A DNA stretch of 64,000 nt from Limnohabitans sp. MORI2 (GTDB lineage: Bacteria > Pseudomonadota > Gammaproteobacteria > Burkholderiales > Burkholderiaceae_C): the NCBI RefSeq assembly GCF_027925025.1, contig NZ_AP027058.1:1054001-1118000 (forward strand), given 5' to 3'. Position 1 is the stretch's first letter; every line of letters begins with the position of its first letter. The notes below the pieces were generated by a model. That model saw only the letters and a list, made by a program, of their open reading frames with translations. It did not search any database and was not told the origin of the DNA. Both the position numbers and the translations under genes were made by a program. Of this stretch, positions 52,932 to 61,014 are shown piece after piece.

Positions 52932-54230
52932 TTAATAACGCGCAGCACGTGCTCGGTCCACCTGCATAGGGCTCACAGCAGGCGCTTGATTGCCCCATTG
53001 GCTGCGAATGTGGTTGAGTACATCGGCGATTTGTTGGTTGTTGAGGGTGAACAAATACGGTGGCATGCCATAAGGGCGCGGTTGTCCTGTGGTGCTAGGT
53101 CCGTAGCCGCCGTAAAGCGCCATTTGAATCAAGTTGTCGGGTCGTGCCAACATCACTGCAGGGTTGCCAGCCAGTGCGGGGTAGATTTGTACTTTGCCTT
53201 CACCGTTGTCACCGTGGCAGCTGGCGCAATGGGTTTTGTAGAGCGTGTGTGCGGCGGGGGAAGATGCGGCCAATGGCGCATTCAGTGGCGTGTTTGCATC
53301 CGAGCTGACTTTGATGTTCGACTTCAGATAAGTCGCAATCGCCATAGCATCGGGTTGCGTCAGGTGTTGGCCCGAGTACTGCACAAATTCGGCCATCGGA
53401 CCACTGGCGTGGGCCTGTTGAGTCTGTCCTACGCGCAGCAAATGGGCCGTATCGCTGAGTGTGCTGGTGCTCAGGCTGGTTTGTGTGGGCTCGGTCAAGC
53501 TGGGGGCCATCCACATTTGAGGCGATAAAAATCCACCAGACAAATCATCTACCTTGGGGAAGCTACCCAAGGCGTTTCGCTGTCCGTGGCAAGCAGCACA
53601 GTGGCCAGCACTTTGAACGAGGTAGGCCCCGCGGTTCCACTCGGCAGATTCGTTGGGGTTGGCTTTGAAAGGTGTGGGCGTGAAAAAGAGTGATCGCCAA
53701 ACAGCAATCACGGGCTGTGTGCCCAGCGGCCACGTGAGCTGGTGGGGCGGTTGTGCTTGCTCGACCGCGGGGACGGTTTGTAGCCACAAGAACAGGGCGT
53801 GCACATCATCAGGGGTGAACACGCTGGTGTGGTTGTAGGGAAACACGGGTAACAGCAAACGGCCATTGCGTGAACGTCCCCAGCTGAGTGCTGTGGCGAA
53901 ATCGGTCTCGCGCCAATCACCAAGACCATTTGTTTTCGATGCCGTGAGGTTGCTGCTGAAGACCGCGCCGAAGGGGGTGTCAATGCGTCGGCCACCAGCT
54001 AGGGTGTCGCCACCCTTGGCCGTATGGCAGGCCACGCAGCCACCGATGTGTGCCAAGTATTTGCCGCGTGCGAGCGTGTCGGTCGCGTCAGATGTGGTTG
54101 AGGTGATGCCCGATTCAATGGGATGAATGAATCGTCCCCAGTTGTCCCAGACCACCCATGCACTGAGTGACAACAGGCTGGCGAGGGCAAGGCGTGTTAG
54201 CCATTTGGAGGTGTGCAAGCCTTGTTTCAT
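52932..54230 (-). CDS. Triheme cytochrome c (alcohol dehydrogenase subunit II type)
   Basis: Membrane-anchored periplasmic cytochrome, 432 aa. N-terminal hydrophobic segment (LTRLALASLLSLSAWVVW) is followed by three CxxCH heme sites: CVACH, CAACH and CASCH, each with a later Met ligand candidate. The domain arrangement fits cytochrome subunits of membrane dehydrogenases (AdhB/gluconate dehydrogenase type), but no dehydrogenase gene is adjacent. It overlaps the diheme cytochrome gene by ATGA (54227-54230), so the two probably work together, passing electrons to the oxidase encoded on the other side. Confidence 0.9.
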   Translation of the reverse strand: MKQGLHTSKWLTRLALASLLSLSAWVVWDNWGRFIHPIESGITSTTSDATDTLARGKYLAHIGGCVACHTAKGGDTLAGGRRIDTPFGAVFSSNLTASKTNGLGDWRETDFATALSWGRSRNGRLLLPVFPYNHTSVFTPDDVHALFLWLQTVPAVEQAQPPHQLTWPLGTQPVIAVWRSLFFTPTPFKANPNESAEWNRGAYLVQSAGHCAACHGQRNALGSFPKVDDLSGGFLSPQMWMAPSLTEPTQTSLSTSTLSDTAHLLRVGQTQQAHASGPMAEFVQYSGQHLTQPDAMAIATYLKSNIKVSSDANTPLNAPLAASSPAAHTLYKTHCASCHGDNGEGKVQIYPALAGNPAVMLARPDNLIQMALYGGYGPSTTGQPRPYGMPPYLFTLNNQQIADVLNHIRSQWGNQAPAVSPMQVDRARAARY

Positions 54231-54934
54231 TGCGGCGCTCCCTGAAGTTCAGGTGCGCTGCCGCAGCGTGTCTTGGGGGCAAGACGCGTGGCTTGCAGCG
54301 AATTCTTTTGGGTTGGCACATGCTGCGCGGCTAGCCAGCCGGTGACAGCTGCAGCATCGGAGGCCGTGAGGCGTTTGGCAATCTCGCCCATGCAGTCGGG
54401 GGCGACAGTCGAGCGCTCACCCAAAGACCAAGCCGAAAGCTGAGCGCCAAGGTAGGCCGATGGCAAGCCCAACAGGCTGGGGACATGGGCGGTGTTGCCC
54501 ATGAGGTTTTCACCATGGCAGCTGTTGCATGCTGGAATTTGCAGGGCTGCATCACCTTGCAATGCCAATTGTTTGCCGCGTGCCATTTGTGTGCTGTTGA
54601 GGCTGACACCACGCGTGCTCGGTGGCAAATAGGGCACTTGCAGGGAGGCAAAGTAATGGGCCATGTCGCGCTGGTATTCAGCCGAGAGTGGGTCCATCAT
54701 GCGTCGCATCATGGTGTAGTGGCGGCGACCTTGCGAGAAGTTTTGCATTTGGTTGAACAGATAGCCCGCAGGCTTACCAGCCAAGCGTGGGTAGTACCCA
54801 TCTGGGCCAGCGCGGCCTTGATCGCCGTGACAAGCCTCACAGGGTTTGATGCGTTCGGTCATGTCCGATGCGTGTGCGCTTGCATGGGCCAGAAGCATCA
54901 CGCAAGTCAACGAAAGGCTAATGAGATGTTTCAT
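54227..54934 (-). CDS. Diheme cytochrome c (c4/c553 type)
   Basis: 235 aa with signal peptide (LSLTCVMLLAHASAHA). Heme sites CEACH (near 32-36) and CNSCH (near 137), in c4-like domains (GRAGPDGYYPRLAGKPAGY, ENLMGNTAHVPSLLG in parts). Extra C-terminal residues past a usual c4 contain two more cysteines (C in APDCMGE and KTRCGS) without the CxxCH pattern. Six bases after ctaA, overlapping the triheme gene: one operon with heme A synthase. Confidence 0.9.
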   Translation of the reverse strand: MKHLISLSLTCVMLLAHASAHASDMTERIKPCEACHGDQGRAGPDGYYPRLAGKPAGYLFNQMQNFSQGRRHYTMMRRMMDPLSAEYQRDMAHYFASLQVPYLPPSTRGVSLNSTQMARGKQLALQGDAALQIPACNSCHGENLMGNTAHVPSLLGLPSAYLGAQLSAWSLGERSTVAPDCMGEIAKRLTASDAAAVTGWLAAQHVPTQKNSLQATRLAPKTRCGSAPELQGAPQ

Positions 54935-54940
54935 AGAGGC

Positions 54941-55924
54941 TCAGCTTGTGGCTCGCTGCAATTGCACGGTGGTGTAGACCGACACAGCCAGCAAGATAGC
55001 GGCGCCAGTGTTGTGCAACACAGCCAAGCCCAAAGGCCATTGCAGCCAGACGTTGCTGATGCCTAGCAGAACCTGTATCAACACCGCGGCTATCAGTAAA
55101 TGGCCAAAGGGGCGCGTGTCATCTTGTTGTTTGAGGCGCATGCCAAACGCCACGCAGACGGCTAGAACAACCAGGGCAAAACTACGGTGTGTCCAGTGAA
55201 TGGCGGTGAGCGTTTGCAGACTGAGCATTTGCCCATCGCTGGTTTGACCCAGTTCGCGGTTGAACACAAAAGCGTGTGACCAATCCATATCCGCAGGCAT
55301 GAGTTGGCCTTGGCAGAGCGGGTAGTCCACGCAGGCCATGGCTGCGTAGTTGGCGCTGGTCCAGCCGCCTAAGGCGATTTGCGTCAGGATGATGGCTGTG
55401 ACTGCCCATGCTGCTTTTTTCAGTGACGGTGTGGCGGTGTCAATGTGGAGCGTCGTGTGACCAGCGTGAATGCCCACCAAGGTGGCCAAGATGAGCATGC
55501 CACCTAATAAATGCAAAGTAACAATGACGGGCTTGAGCAACCATGTGACCGTGAGCATGCCCAGTGCCGCCTGAACCAAGACCAAGCCAACCAGAAAAAT
55601 TTGAGGGCCAATCACTGGTTGGCGACGTGGCCAAATGGCCAAAATTGCCAGCGCTGCAATGACTAATCCCAAAATGCCAGCGAGGTAGCGATGGATCATT
55701 TCCTTCCAAGCTTTAGCCGCTTCAACAGGAGCGTGGGGAAATGCGGCCTCGGCGGCATTGACTTCATGGTGGGTGTCAGGCACCCCCAGCAACTTGCCAT
55801 AACATCCGGGCCAATCTGGACAGCCGAGACCGGCATCAGAAAGACGTACATACGCCCCTAGACTGATGACACAAAATGCCAACAAGATGCCAAAAATTAA
55901 TATTTTTTTGTGATTTTCTAGCAA
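54941..55924 (-). CDS. ctaA: Heme A synthase (COX15/CtaA)
   Basis: Integral membrane enzyme that turns heme O into heme A for cytochrome aa3-type oxidases, 327 aa, eight helices. The four conserved heme-binding His are visible: IHRYLAG, TLHLLGGM, HWTHRSFAL and VLHNTGAA. Start is TTG 55924 (LENHKKILIFG), with gagaga a short way upstream. In most Burkholderiales ctaA lies directly before ctaB; here they are separated by about 7 kb and point in opposite directions. Divergent from the oxidase operon across 107 bases that hold an FNR box. Confidence 0.93.
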   Translation of the reverse strand: MLENHKKILIFGILLAFCVISLGAYVRLSDAGLGCPDWPGCYGKLLGVPDTHHEVNAAEAAFPHAPVEAAKAWKEMIHRYLAGILGLVIAALAILAIWPRRQPVIGPQIFLVGLVLVQAALGMLTVTWLLKPVIVTLHLLGGMLILATLVGIHAGHTTLHIDTATPSLKKAAWAVTAIILTQIALGGWTSANYAAMACVDYPLCQGQLMPADMDWSHAFVFNRELGQTSDGQMLSLQTLTAIHWTHRSFALVVLAVCVAFGMRLKQQDDTRPFGHLLIAAVLIQVLLGISNVWLQWPLGLAVLHNTGAAILLAVSVYTTVQLQRATS

Positions 55925-55999
55925 TTTTTATCTCTCTCAGTCTTTTTTCTAGTGGTAACTACTGCCCGTAGCTCTCATCGTAATTGCTAATAATACCTA

Positions 56000-56013
56000 T
56001 TGATTTAGATCAA
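56000..56013. promoter_or_regulatory. FNR/Anr-type operator (TTGAT-N4-ATCAA)
   Basis: The sequence ttgatttagatcaa is an exact match to the FNR consensus TTGAT-N4-ATCAA. It lies 18 bases before the cytochrome c4 start and about 75 bases before the ctaA start. So close to the plus-strand ATG it would cover a promoter or its start point and repress the oxidase operon without oxygen, or it could activate the minus-strand operon. A poor -10 (TAATAC, 55991-55996, plus strand) just upstream is consistent with repression of the oxidase operon. Confidence 0.75.
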
Positions 56014-56031
56014 ACCCTAAAGGCGAAATAG

Positions 56032-56679
56032 ATGAAGAAGTTGATGGCGGGTCTCCTTGCAGCAGTGTGCTTTAGTCCACTTTATTCCGTTCATGCACAA
56101 CAAGGTGATCCACAAGCAGGTAGCCAGAAGAATGCATTGTGCGTGGGCTGTCACGGTATTAAGGGTTATCACACGGGTTTTCCAGAGGTGTATCGCGTGC
56201 CTATGCTCTCAGGGCAAAGTGCAGGGTACATCGTTTCTGCGCTGAATGATTACAAAACAGGCGCTCGCAAGCATCCTTCCATGGGGACAACCGCGTTGTC
56301 GCTCACTGCGCAAGACGCTGCGGATTTGGCGGCTTATTACGAGTCAACCGGTTTAACCACCGAAACACCAGCCAAGCCCATCGATGGTGCTGCAGGTGCA
56401 GCGTTGGTTGAAAAAGGTGGTTGTATTGCCTGCCACGGTGCTGGTTTGGCCAAGCCGATTGCCCCTAACTATCCCAAGGTCGCGGGGCAGCATGCGGACT
56501 ATGTGTATGCCGCGCTGCGTGCTTACAAAACAGAAAACAAGCCACAAATTGGCCGCAACAACCCGATCATGGGTGGTGTTGTGAAGCAGTTCTCGGACAA
56601 AGAGCTCAAAGAAATTGCGCGCTATGTGGAGAGTTTGCCAACCACCATGCAAACCATCCAACCCAATCGTTTTCGTTAA
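56032..56679 (+). CDS. Diheme cytochrome c4
   Basis: Periplasmic electron donor to the oxidase, 215 aa. Signal peptide (LLAAVCFSPLYSVHA), two c4 domains with heme motifs CVGCH and CIACH, and Met ligand regions (RVPMLSGQS and NPIMGGVV). It is the first gene of the oxidase operon; the following gene starts 12 bases later. Because the CoxB here lacks a fused cytochrome domain, c4 is the likely immediate donor to CuA. Confidence 0.92.
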   Translation: MKKLMAGLLAAVCFSPLYSVHAQQGDPQAGSQKNALCVGCHGIKGYHTGFPEVYRVPMLSGQSAGYIVSALNDYKTGARKHPSMGTTALSLTAQDAADLAAYYESTGLTTETPAKPIDGAAGAALVEKGGCIACHGAGLAKPIAPNYPKVAGQHADYVYAALRAYKTENKPQIGRNNPIMGGVVKQFSDKELKEIARYVESLPTTMQTIQPNRFR

Positions 56680-56691
56680 AAGGCAACGATC

Positions 56692-56922
56692 ATGATTGAT
56701 ATGCAATTCACCTTGGCGGCACGTGAGTGGTTGCTGGGGGCTTCTTTTGTGCTGTTTGCCGTGGTGTTTGTTGCCATCTTGGCCTCGCACTGGCATCACC
56801 ACAAACATGCAGATGAGCATTTTCACGCGTCTACGCTGACCGAGATGGCTTGGTCAGTGACGCCAATGGTGATGGTTTTTGTGACGGGCTTGGCAGGCGT
56901 TTCGTCTGTGTTTAGCTTTTAA
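56692..56922 (+). CDS. Small membrane protein resembling the subunit II transmembrane hairpin
   Basis: 76 aa with two hydrophobic segments (EWLLGASFVLFAVVFVAILA and MVMVFVTGLAGVSSVF) joined by a His-rich loop SHWHHHKHADEHFHASTLTEMAWSVTP (in parts). The motif E-x-x-W-[ST]-x-x-P at the start of the second helix is the subunit II signature that CoxB of this operon lacks. So it looks like a truncated CoxB transmembrane domain without the CuA domain. It lies between cytochrome c4 and coxB. The function is unknown; it might be a structural oxidase subunit or bind copper via its histidines. Confidence 0.7.
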   Translation: MIDMQFTLAAREWLLGASFVLFAVVFVAILASHWHHHKHADEHFHASTLTEMAWSVTPMVMVFVTGLAGVSSVFSF

Positions 56923-56970
56923 GTCATTGACCAAATGAGCATTTCAAGAATTTATAAAAGGGTAGAAGAT

Positions 56971-57771
56971 ATGCGGGGCTTGAAAAAATGGATGGCAGGT
57001 GCGTTTGCGGCATTGATGGCGCAAAGCGTATTGGCAGGTTACACATGGAATTTCCCGGAGCCAGTGACGCCGATTGCGCGTGAGACGCTGCATGTGCACA
57101 ACCTCTTCATGATCATTATCTTGATCATCTTCTGTGGCGTTTTGGCGCTGATGCTGTATTCGTTCTGGGCACATCGCAAGTCACAAGGTCACAAGGCTGC
57201 AACTTTTACTGCACCACGCTCCACCAAACAATGGTTGTTTGTGTTGGCACCTTTTGCGGTTTTGTTGGTCATTGACTATGGCGTGTTTGGCATTCCTGCT
57301 TACCACGCGGTCAAGATGTATGAAGACTCTAAGAGCGACGCGGAGTTGGTGGTGAAGGTCACAGGTAGCCAGTGGATGTGGCAGTACGAGTTTCCAGCGG
57401 AAGGTGTGAAGTTCACCAGCCGCTTGACCACACCTCGCGAGCAAATTGACAACAAGGAAGCCAAAGGTGAGAACTACTTGCTCGAAGTGGACAATCCCTT
57501 GGTCTTGCCTGTTGGTAAAAAAGTGCGTTTCATCACCACATCGAACGATGTGATCCACAGCTGGTGGGTGCCTGCATTTGGTGTCAAGCGTGATGCTGTG
57601 CCTGGTTTCTTGCGTGAGTTCTGGGCGACGGTCGAAAAAACCGGTACTTACCGTGGCCAGTGTTCAGAGCTTTGCGGCAAAGAACATGCTTACATGCCTG
57701 TGGTGGTGAATGTGGTGCCTGAAGAAGAATTCAAGGCATGGATTGCTAGCCGCCAAAAGTCTGGCACTTAA
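56971..57771 (+). CDS. coxB: Cytochrome c oxidase subunit II, divergent
   Basis: Carries the CuA site that accepts electrons from cytochrome c, 266 aa from ATG 56971 (ribosome site agaag; ATG 56935 has none). Signal peptide (WMAGAFAALMAQSVLA), two helices, then a cupredoxin domain with GSQWMWQYEF, DVIHSWWVPAFGVK and the CuA loop CSELCGKEHAYMP, complete. The second helix begins APRSTKQWLFVLAP, with no acidic residue where other subunits II have the E-x-x-W-T-x-x-P motif (P. denitrificans E78), the K-pathway entrance. There is no C-terminal cytochrome domain. It fits with the unusual CoxA. Confidence 0.92.
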   Translation: MRGLKKWMAGAFAALMAQSVLAGYTWNFPEPVTPIARETLHVHNLFMIIILIIFCGVLALMLYSFWAHRKSQGHKAATFTAPRSTKQWLFVLAPFAVLLVIDYGVFGIPAYHAVKMYEDSKSDAELVVKVTGSQWMWQYEFPAEGVKFTSRLTTPREQIDNKEAKGENYLLEVDNPLVLPVGKKVRFITTSNDVIHSWWVPAFGVKRDAVPGFLREFWATVEKTGTYRGQCSELCGKEHAYMPVVVNVVPEEEFKAWIASRQKSGT

Positions 57772-57809
57772 ACCACTTAAAACAATAAATCAGTATCAAA
57801 GGAAAGTTC

Positions 57810-59414
57810 ATGGCACACGATATGACGCACGATATGGCTCATGCAGGACATGATGCGCATCATCATCACGGTGGCATTCGCCATTGGTTGCAAACAACGA
57901 ACCACAAAGACATTGGCATCATGTACCTGATTTTTGGTATCACGATGTTGCTGATGGGCGGCGCCATGATTTTGGGCGTACGTGCTGAGTTGTTCATGCC
58001 AGGCTTGCAACTCATGCAGCCTGAGTTCTTCAACCAACTCATCACCTTGCATGGCTTGATCATGGTGTTCGGTTTTGCCATGCCTGTGGCAACTGGTTTG
58101 GCCAACTACATGTTGCCCATGGTCATTGGTGCGCCCGATATGGCCTTGCCTCGTTTGAATAACTGGGGTTTTTGGATCTTGCCACCTGCTGCCGTCATGC
58201 TGACTTTGCCCTTCTTCTTGGGTATTGCCAATATCGGCCCTGGCGCAGCTGACACAGGCTGGACCATGTATGCACCTTTGTCGCTGCAAAGCGGCTGGGG
58301 TATGGACTTCGCGATTTTTGCGATTCACATGTTGGGTGTGTCATCCATCTTGGGTTCGATCAACGTGATCGTGACCATCGTCAACATGCGCGCCCCTGGC
58401 ATGACCTTCATGAAGATGCCTTTGTTTGCGCACGGCTTCTTGGTGACTGCGATTTTGTTGATTTCCATCATGCCTGTGTTCGCTGGTGGCGTCACGATGG
58501 TGTTGATGGATCGTCACTTCGGTACGCACTTCTTCAATGCCGCCGGTGGTGGTGACCCTGTGTTGTGGCAACACATTTTCTGGTTCATGGGCCACCCTGA
58601 GGTGTACGTGTTGCTCTTGCCGATCACTGGTGCGATTCCTCATGTGTTGAGCGCTTTCACACGCAAAGAAACCTACGGCTATAAAGCACAGGTGTACAGC
58701 ATGTGGACGATTGGTGCTTTGGCTTTTGTCGTGTGGGCACACCACATGTTCACCAGCGGTATGTCTGTGAATGCACAGATGTACTTCATGTACAGCACGA
58801 TGTTGATCTCGTTGCCTTTGGCAGTCTTGTTCTTCTGCTGGATCGCCACGGTCTGGCGTGGTTCGCTGACTTTTGAAACCCCCATGCTGTTTGCATTGGG
58901 CTTCATCATCCTCTTCGGTTGGGGTGGTTTGACTGGTTTGGTGTTGGCCGATGCCGCTGCCGATCCTCAGTACCACAACGCCTACTTCATGGTGGCTCAC
59001 TTCCACTACGCTTTGTATCCCACGACCGTGATGGGCTCCATGGCAGCGATCTATTACTGGTTGCCCAAGTGGACTGGCCACATGTTGGATGAAAAACTGG
59101 GTCGCTTGCATTTCTGGATCGTGATGCTCGGCGTGAACCTGACGTTCATCCCTCAGTTCTTGGTGGGTCTCTCAGGCATGCCACGTCGCATCCCTGACTA
59201 TCCTTTGATGTTTGCCGAGTGGAACAAGCTCTCCACAGTGGGTGCGTTCATCTTGGGCTTGTCTCATTTGCTCTTCATCTACATCGTGCTCAAGTGCATT
59301 CGTGAAGGCAAAAAGTCAGAAGACCGCAGCTGGGAAGGTGCAACTGGTTTGGAGTGGACTGTGCCATCTCCTGCGCCTTATCACACCTTCGAAGTTCAGC
59401 CCAAGATTGATTGA
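57810..59414 (+). CDS. coxA: Heme-copper oxidase subunit I lacking the K-pathway residues
   Basis: Catalytic subunit, 534 aa. Ligands: H81 and H399 for low-spin heme, H397 for high-spin heme, H262, H311 and H312 for CuB, and Y266 for the Tyr-His bond (HPEVY, WAHHM, VAHFHY). D-pathway: D110 (APDMA), N117/N118 and E264 are present. The K-pathway residues are not: the segment IAVPTGVKVFSW of the family reads ISLPLAVLFFCW (333-344), so Lys becomes L340 and Thr becomes L337; the Ser of the HPEVY helix is P277. N390 replaces the Mg-site Asp. A His-rich N-terminus (AHAGHDAHHHH) precedes helix 1. The frame is intact. It should be an aa3-like enzyme with altered proton uptake; see findings. Comparison is by eye from memory. 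Confidence 0.93.
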   Translation: MAHDMTHDMAHAGHDAHHHHGGIRHWLQTTNHKDIGIMYLIFGITMLLMGGAMILGVRAELFMPGLQLMQPEFFNQLITLHGLIMVFGFAMPVATGLANYMLPMVIGAPDMALPRLNNWGFWILPPAAVMLTLPFFLGIANIGPGAADTGWTMYAPLSLQSGWGMDFAIFAIHMLGVSSILGSINVIVTIVNMRAPGMTFMKMPLFAHGFLVTAILLISIMPVFAGGVTMVLMDRHFGTHFFNAAGGGDPVLWQHIFWFMGHPEVYVLLLPITGAIPHVLSAFTRKETYGYKAQVYSMWTIGALAFVVWAHHMFTSGMSVNAQMYFMYSTMLISLPLAVLFFCWIATVWRGSLTFETPMLFALGFIILFGWGGLTGLVLADAAADPQYHNAYFMVAHFHYALYPTTVMGSMAAIYYWLPKWTGHMLDEKLGRLHFWIVMLGVNLTFIPQFLVGLSGMPRRIPDYPLMFAEWNKLSTVGAFILGLSHLLFIYIVLKCIREGKKSEDRSWEGATGLEWTVPSPAPYHTFEVQPKID

Positions 59415-59426
59415 GGCGTTTGAGCG

Positions 59427-59540
59427 ATGAGTCACGAAACTTCAAACACCCAAAACCAAAACGCACGACTGGCATTGAAGCTGGTCGTGTTGGTGGTTGG
59501 TATTTTCTTGGTCACGCTCTGGAAATTTCGCCCCGTCTAA
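59427..59540 (+). CDS. Cytochrome oxidase small assembly protein, 37 aa
   Basis: MSHETSNTQNQ starts a 37-residue peptide with one membrane helix (LALKLVVLVVGIFLVTLW) and a basic C-terminus (KFRPV). It lies between coxA and ctaG (gaps of 12 and 2 bases) where Burkholderiales carry a short single-helix 'cytochrome oxidase small assembly protein'. It is the right size and topology; sequence identity is not checked. Confidence 0.7.
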   Translation: MSHETSNTQNQNARLALKLVVLVVGIFLVTLWKFRPV

Positions 59541-59542
59541 CG

Positions 59543-60124
59543 ATGTCCCACACGCCACGCCTTGATCAAAAGAATCTGCGCCTTGCCTATCGACTGGCAG
59601 GCGTGGCGCTGATGTTCTCGGCGTTGGGGTTTGCCATGGTTCCGTTGTATGACGTGATTTGCAAATGGACCGGCATCAACGGCAAAACCAATGCACAGGC
59701 GGTGGCGGCCATTGGCAACACGCAGGTCGATACCTCTCGGTTGGTGACTGTTCAGTTTTTGAGCCATGCCATGCCAGGGGCTGGTTTGGCGTTCAAGCCA
59801 GAGCACTTTTCGATGCAGGTTCATCCCGGTGAAATGGTCTACACCCACTATGTGGTCGAGAACGTCACGCGTGAGCCTTTTGTCGGACAAGCCATTCCGA
59901 GTGTGACGCCTGCCAACGGGGCGTCTTACCTTCAAAAAGTCGAGTGTTTTTGTTTCAATCAGCAAACTTTTGCTGCGAAAGAAGTCAGAACACTCCCGAT
60001 TGTTTTTTACATCAGCAATGACATTGATCCCGGCCTGAATACTTTGACGCTTTCATACACTTTCTTTGAAGCAGTCAAAGCGCAGGCGGATGCATCACCG
60101 AATAACAGCCAATTGAAATTGTGA
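59543..60124 (+). CDS. ctaG: Cytochrome c oxidase assembly protein CtaG/Cox11
   Basis: Copper chaperone for the CuB site, membrane anchored with a periplasmic Ig-like domain, 193 aa from ATG 59543. N-terminal helix, PLYDVICKWTGINGKT, YYVVENVTRE-like HYVVENVTREPF, and the copper motif ECFCFNQQ (C135 and C137) are present. It lies 2 bases after the small assembly gene and before coxC. Confidence 0.95.
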   Translation: MSHTPRLDQKNLRLAYRLAGVALMFSALGFAMVPLYDVICKWTGINGKTNAQAVAAIGNTQVDTSRLVTVQFLSHAMPGAGLAFKPEHFSMQVHPGEMVYTHYVVENVTREPFVGQAIPSVTPANGASYLQKVECFCFNQQTFAAKEVRTLPIVFYISNDIDPGLNTLTLSYTFFEAVKAQADASPNNSQLKL

Positions 60125-60131
60125 GGAAACC

Positions 60132-60995
60132 ATGAGCCATACCACTGGAGCCGACGCTAAAGGGCATTACTTTGTACCTGCAGCCAGTAACTACTCGACG
60201 ACACTGTCGATTGGCATTTTCTTGATGGCCTTGGGCCTGATTTTGAAAGTCAACGCCATGCCTGAGGGCGCGTGGGCCATGCCCCTTGGCGCAGCCATGA
60301 TTGTGTATGTGCTGTTTGGCTGGTTTGGCGAAATCATTCACGAGAATCTCAATGGCAGCTACACCCAATGGGAAGACCGCTCGTATCGCACCGGCATGGT
60401 GTGGTTCATCTTCTCGGAGGTGATGTTCTTTGCCTGTTTCTTTGGCGTCTTGTACTACGCTCGCCGCATTGCATTGCCTGAGCTGGCCAGCTACGAAGAG
60501 GCATTGAATCCCTACATGGGCTTTACCGCAGCTTGGCCATCGAGCGGTCCTATGGGTGACCCATTCACACCGATGGGGCCATGGGGCATTCCAGCGATCA
60601 ACACCTTGCTGTTGTTGACTTCAGGCGCCACGCTCACTTGGGCGCACTGGGGTTTGATCAAAGGCAACCGTTCACACCTGATTTGGGGCTTGGCCCTGAC
60701 AGTGCTGTTGGGTGCGATCTTCTTGGGTTTTCAAGCTTATGAATATGCGCACGCCTACAGCGAATTGGGCCTGACTTTGGGGGCTGGTATTTACGGCGCG
60801 ACGTTCTTTATCTTGACAGGCTTTCACGGCATGCACGTGACGCTCGGTACGATCATGTTGATCGTGATTTTGGGCCGTTGCATGAAAGGCCACTTCTCAG
60901 AACACAACCACTTTGCCTTTGAAGCTGTCGCTTGGTACTGGCACTTTGTGGACGTGGTCTGGTTGATCTTGTTCGTGTTCGTTTACTGGCTGTAA
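60132..60995 (+). CDS. coxC: Cytochrome c oxidase subunit III
   Basis: Membrane subunit that stabilises the oxidase, 287 aa, seven helices. GMVWFIFSEVMFFACFFGVLYY (in parts), WPSSGPMGDPFTPMGPWGIPAINTLLLLTSG (in parts), GATFFILTGFHGMHVT and AWYWHFVDVVWLILF are family hallmarks. 7 bases after ctaG. Nothing odd seen, in contrast with subunits I and II. Confidence 0.95.
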   Translation: MSHTTGADAKGHYFVPAASNYSTTLSIGIFLMALGLILKVNAMPEGAWAMPLGAAMIVYVLFGWFGEIIHENLNGSYTQWEDRSYRTGMVWFIFSEVMFFACFFGVLYYARRIALPELASYEEALNPYMGFTAAWPSSGPMGDPFTPMGPWGIPAINTLLLLTSGATLTWAHWGLIKGNRSHLIWGLALTVLLGAIFLGFQAYEYAHAYSELGLTLGAGIYGATFFILTGFHGMHVTLGTIMLIVILGRCMKGHFSEHNHFAFEAVAWYWHFVDVVWLILFVFVYWL

Positions 60996-61014
60996 TCAGC
61001 GCAAGTGACTGGCT

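Noticed and set aside
57810..59414. Nitric oxide reductase instead of oxidase
   Set aside because: The Tyr of HPEVY and the D-pathway are kept, a CuA subunit and coxC are present, and NOR-specific Glu residues were not recognised.
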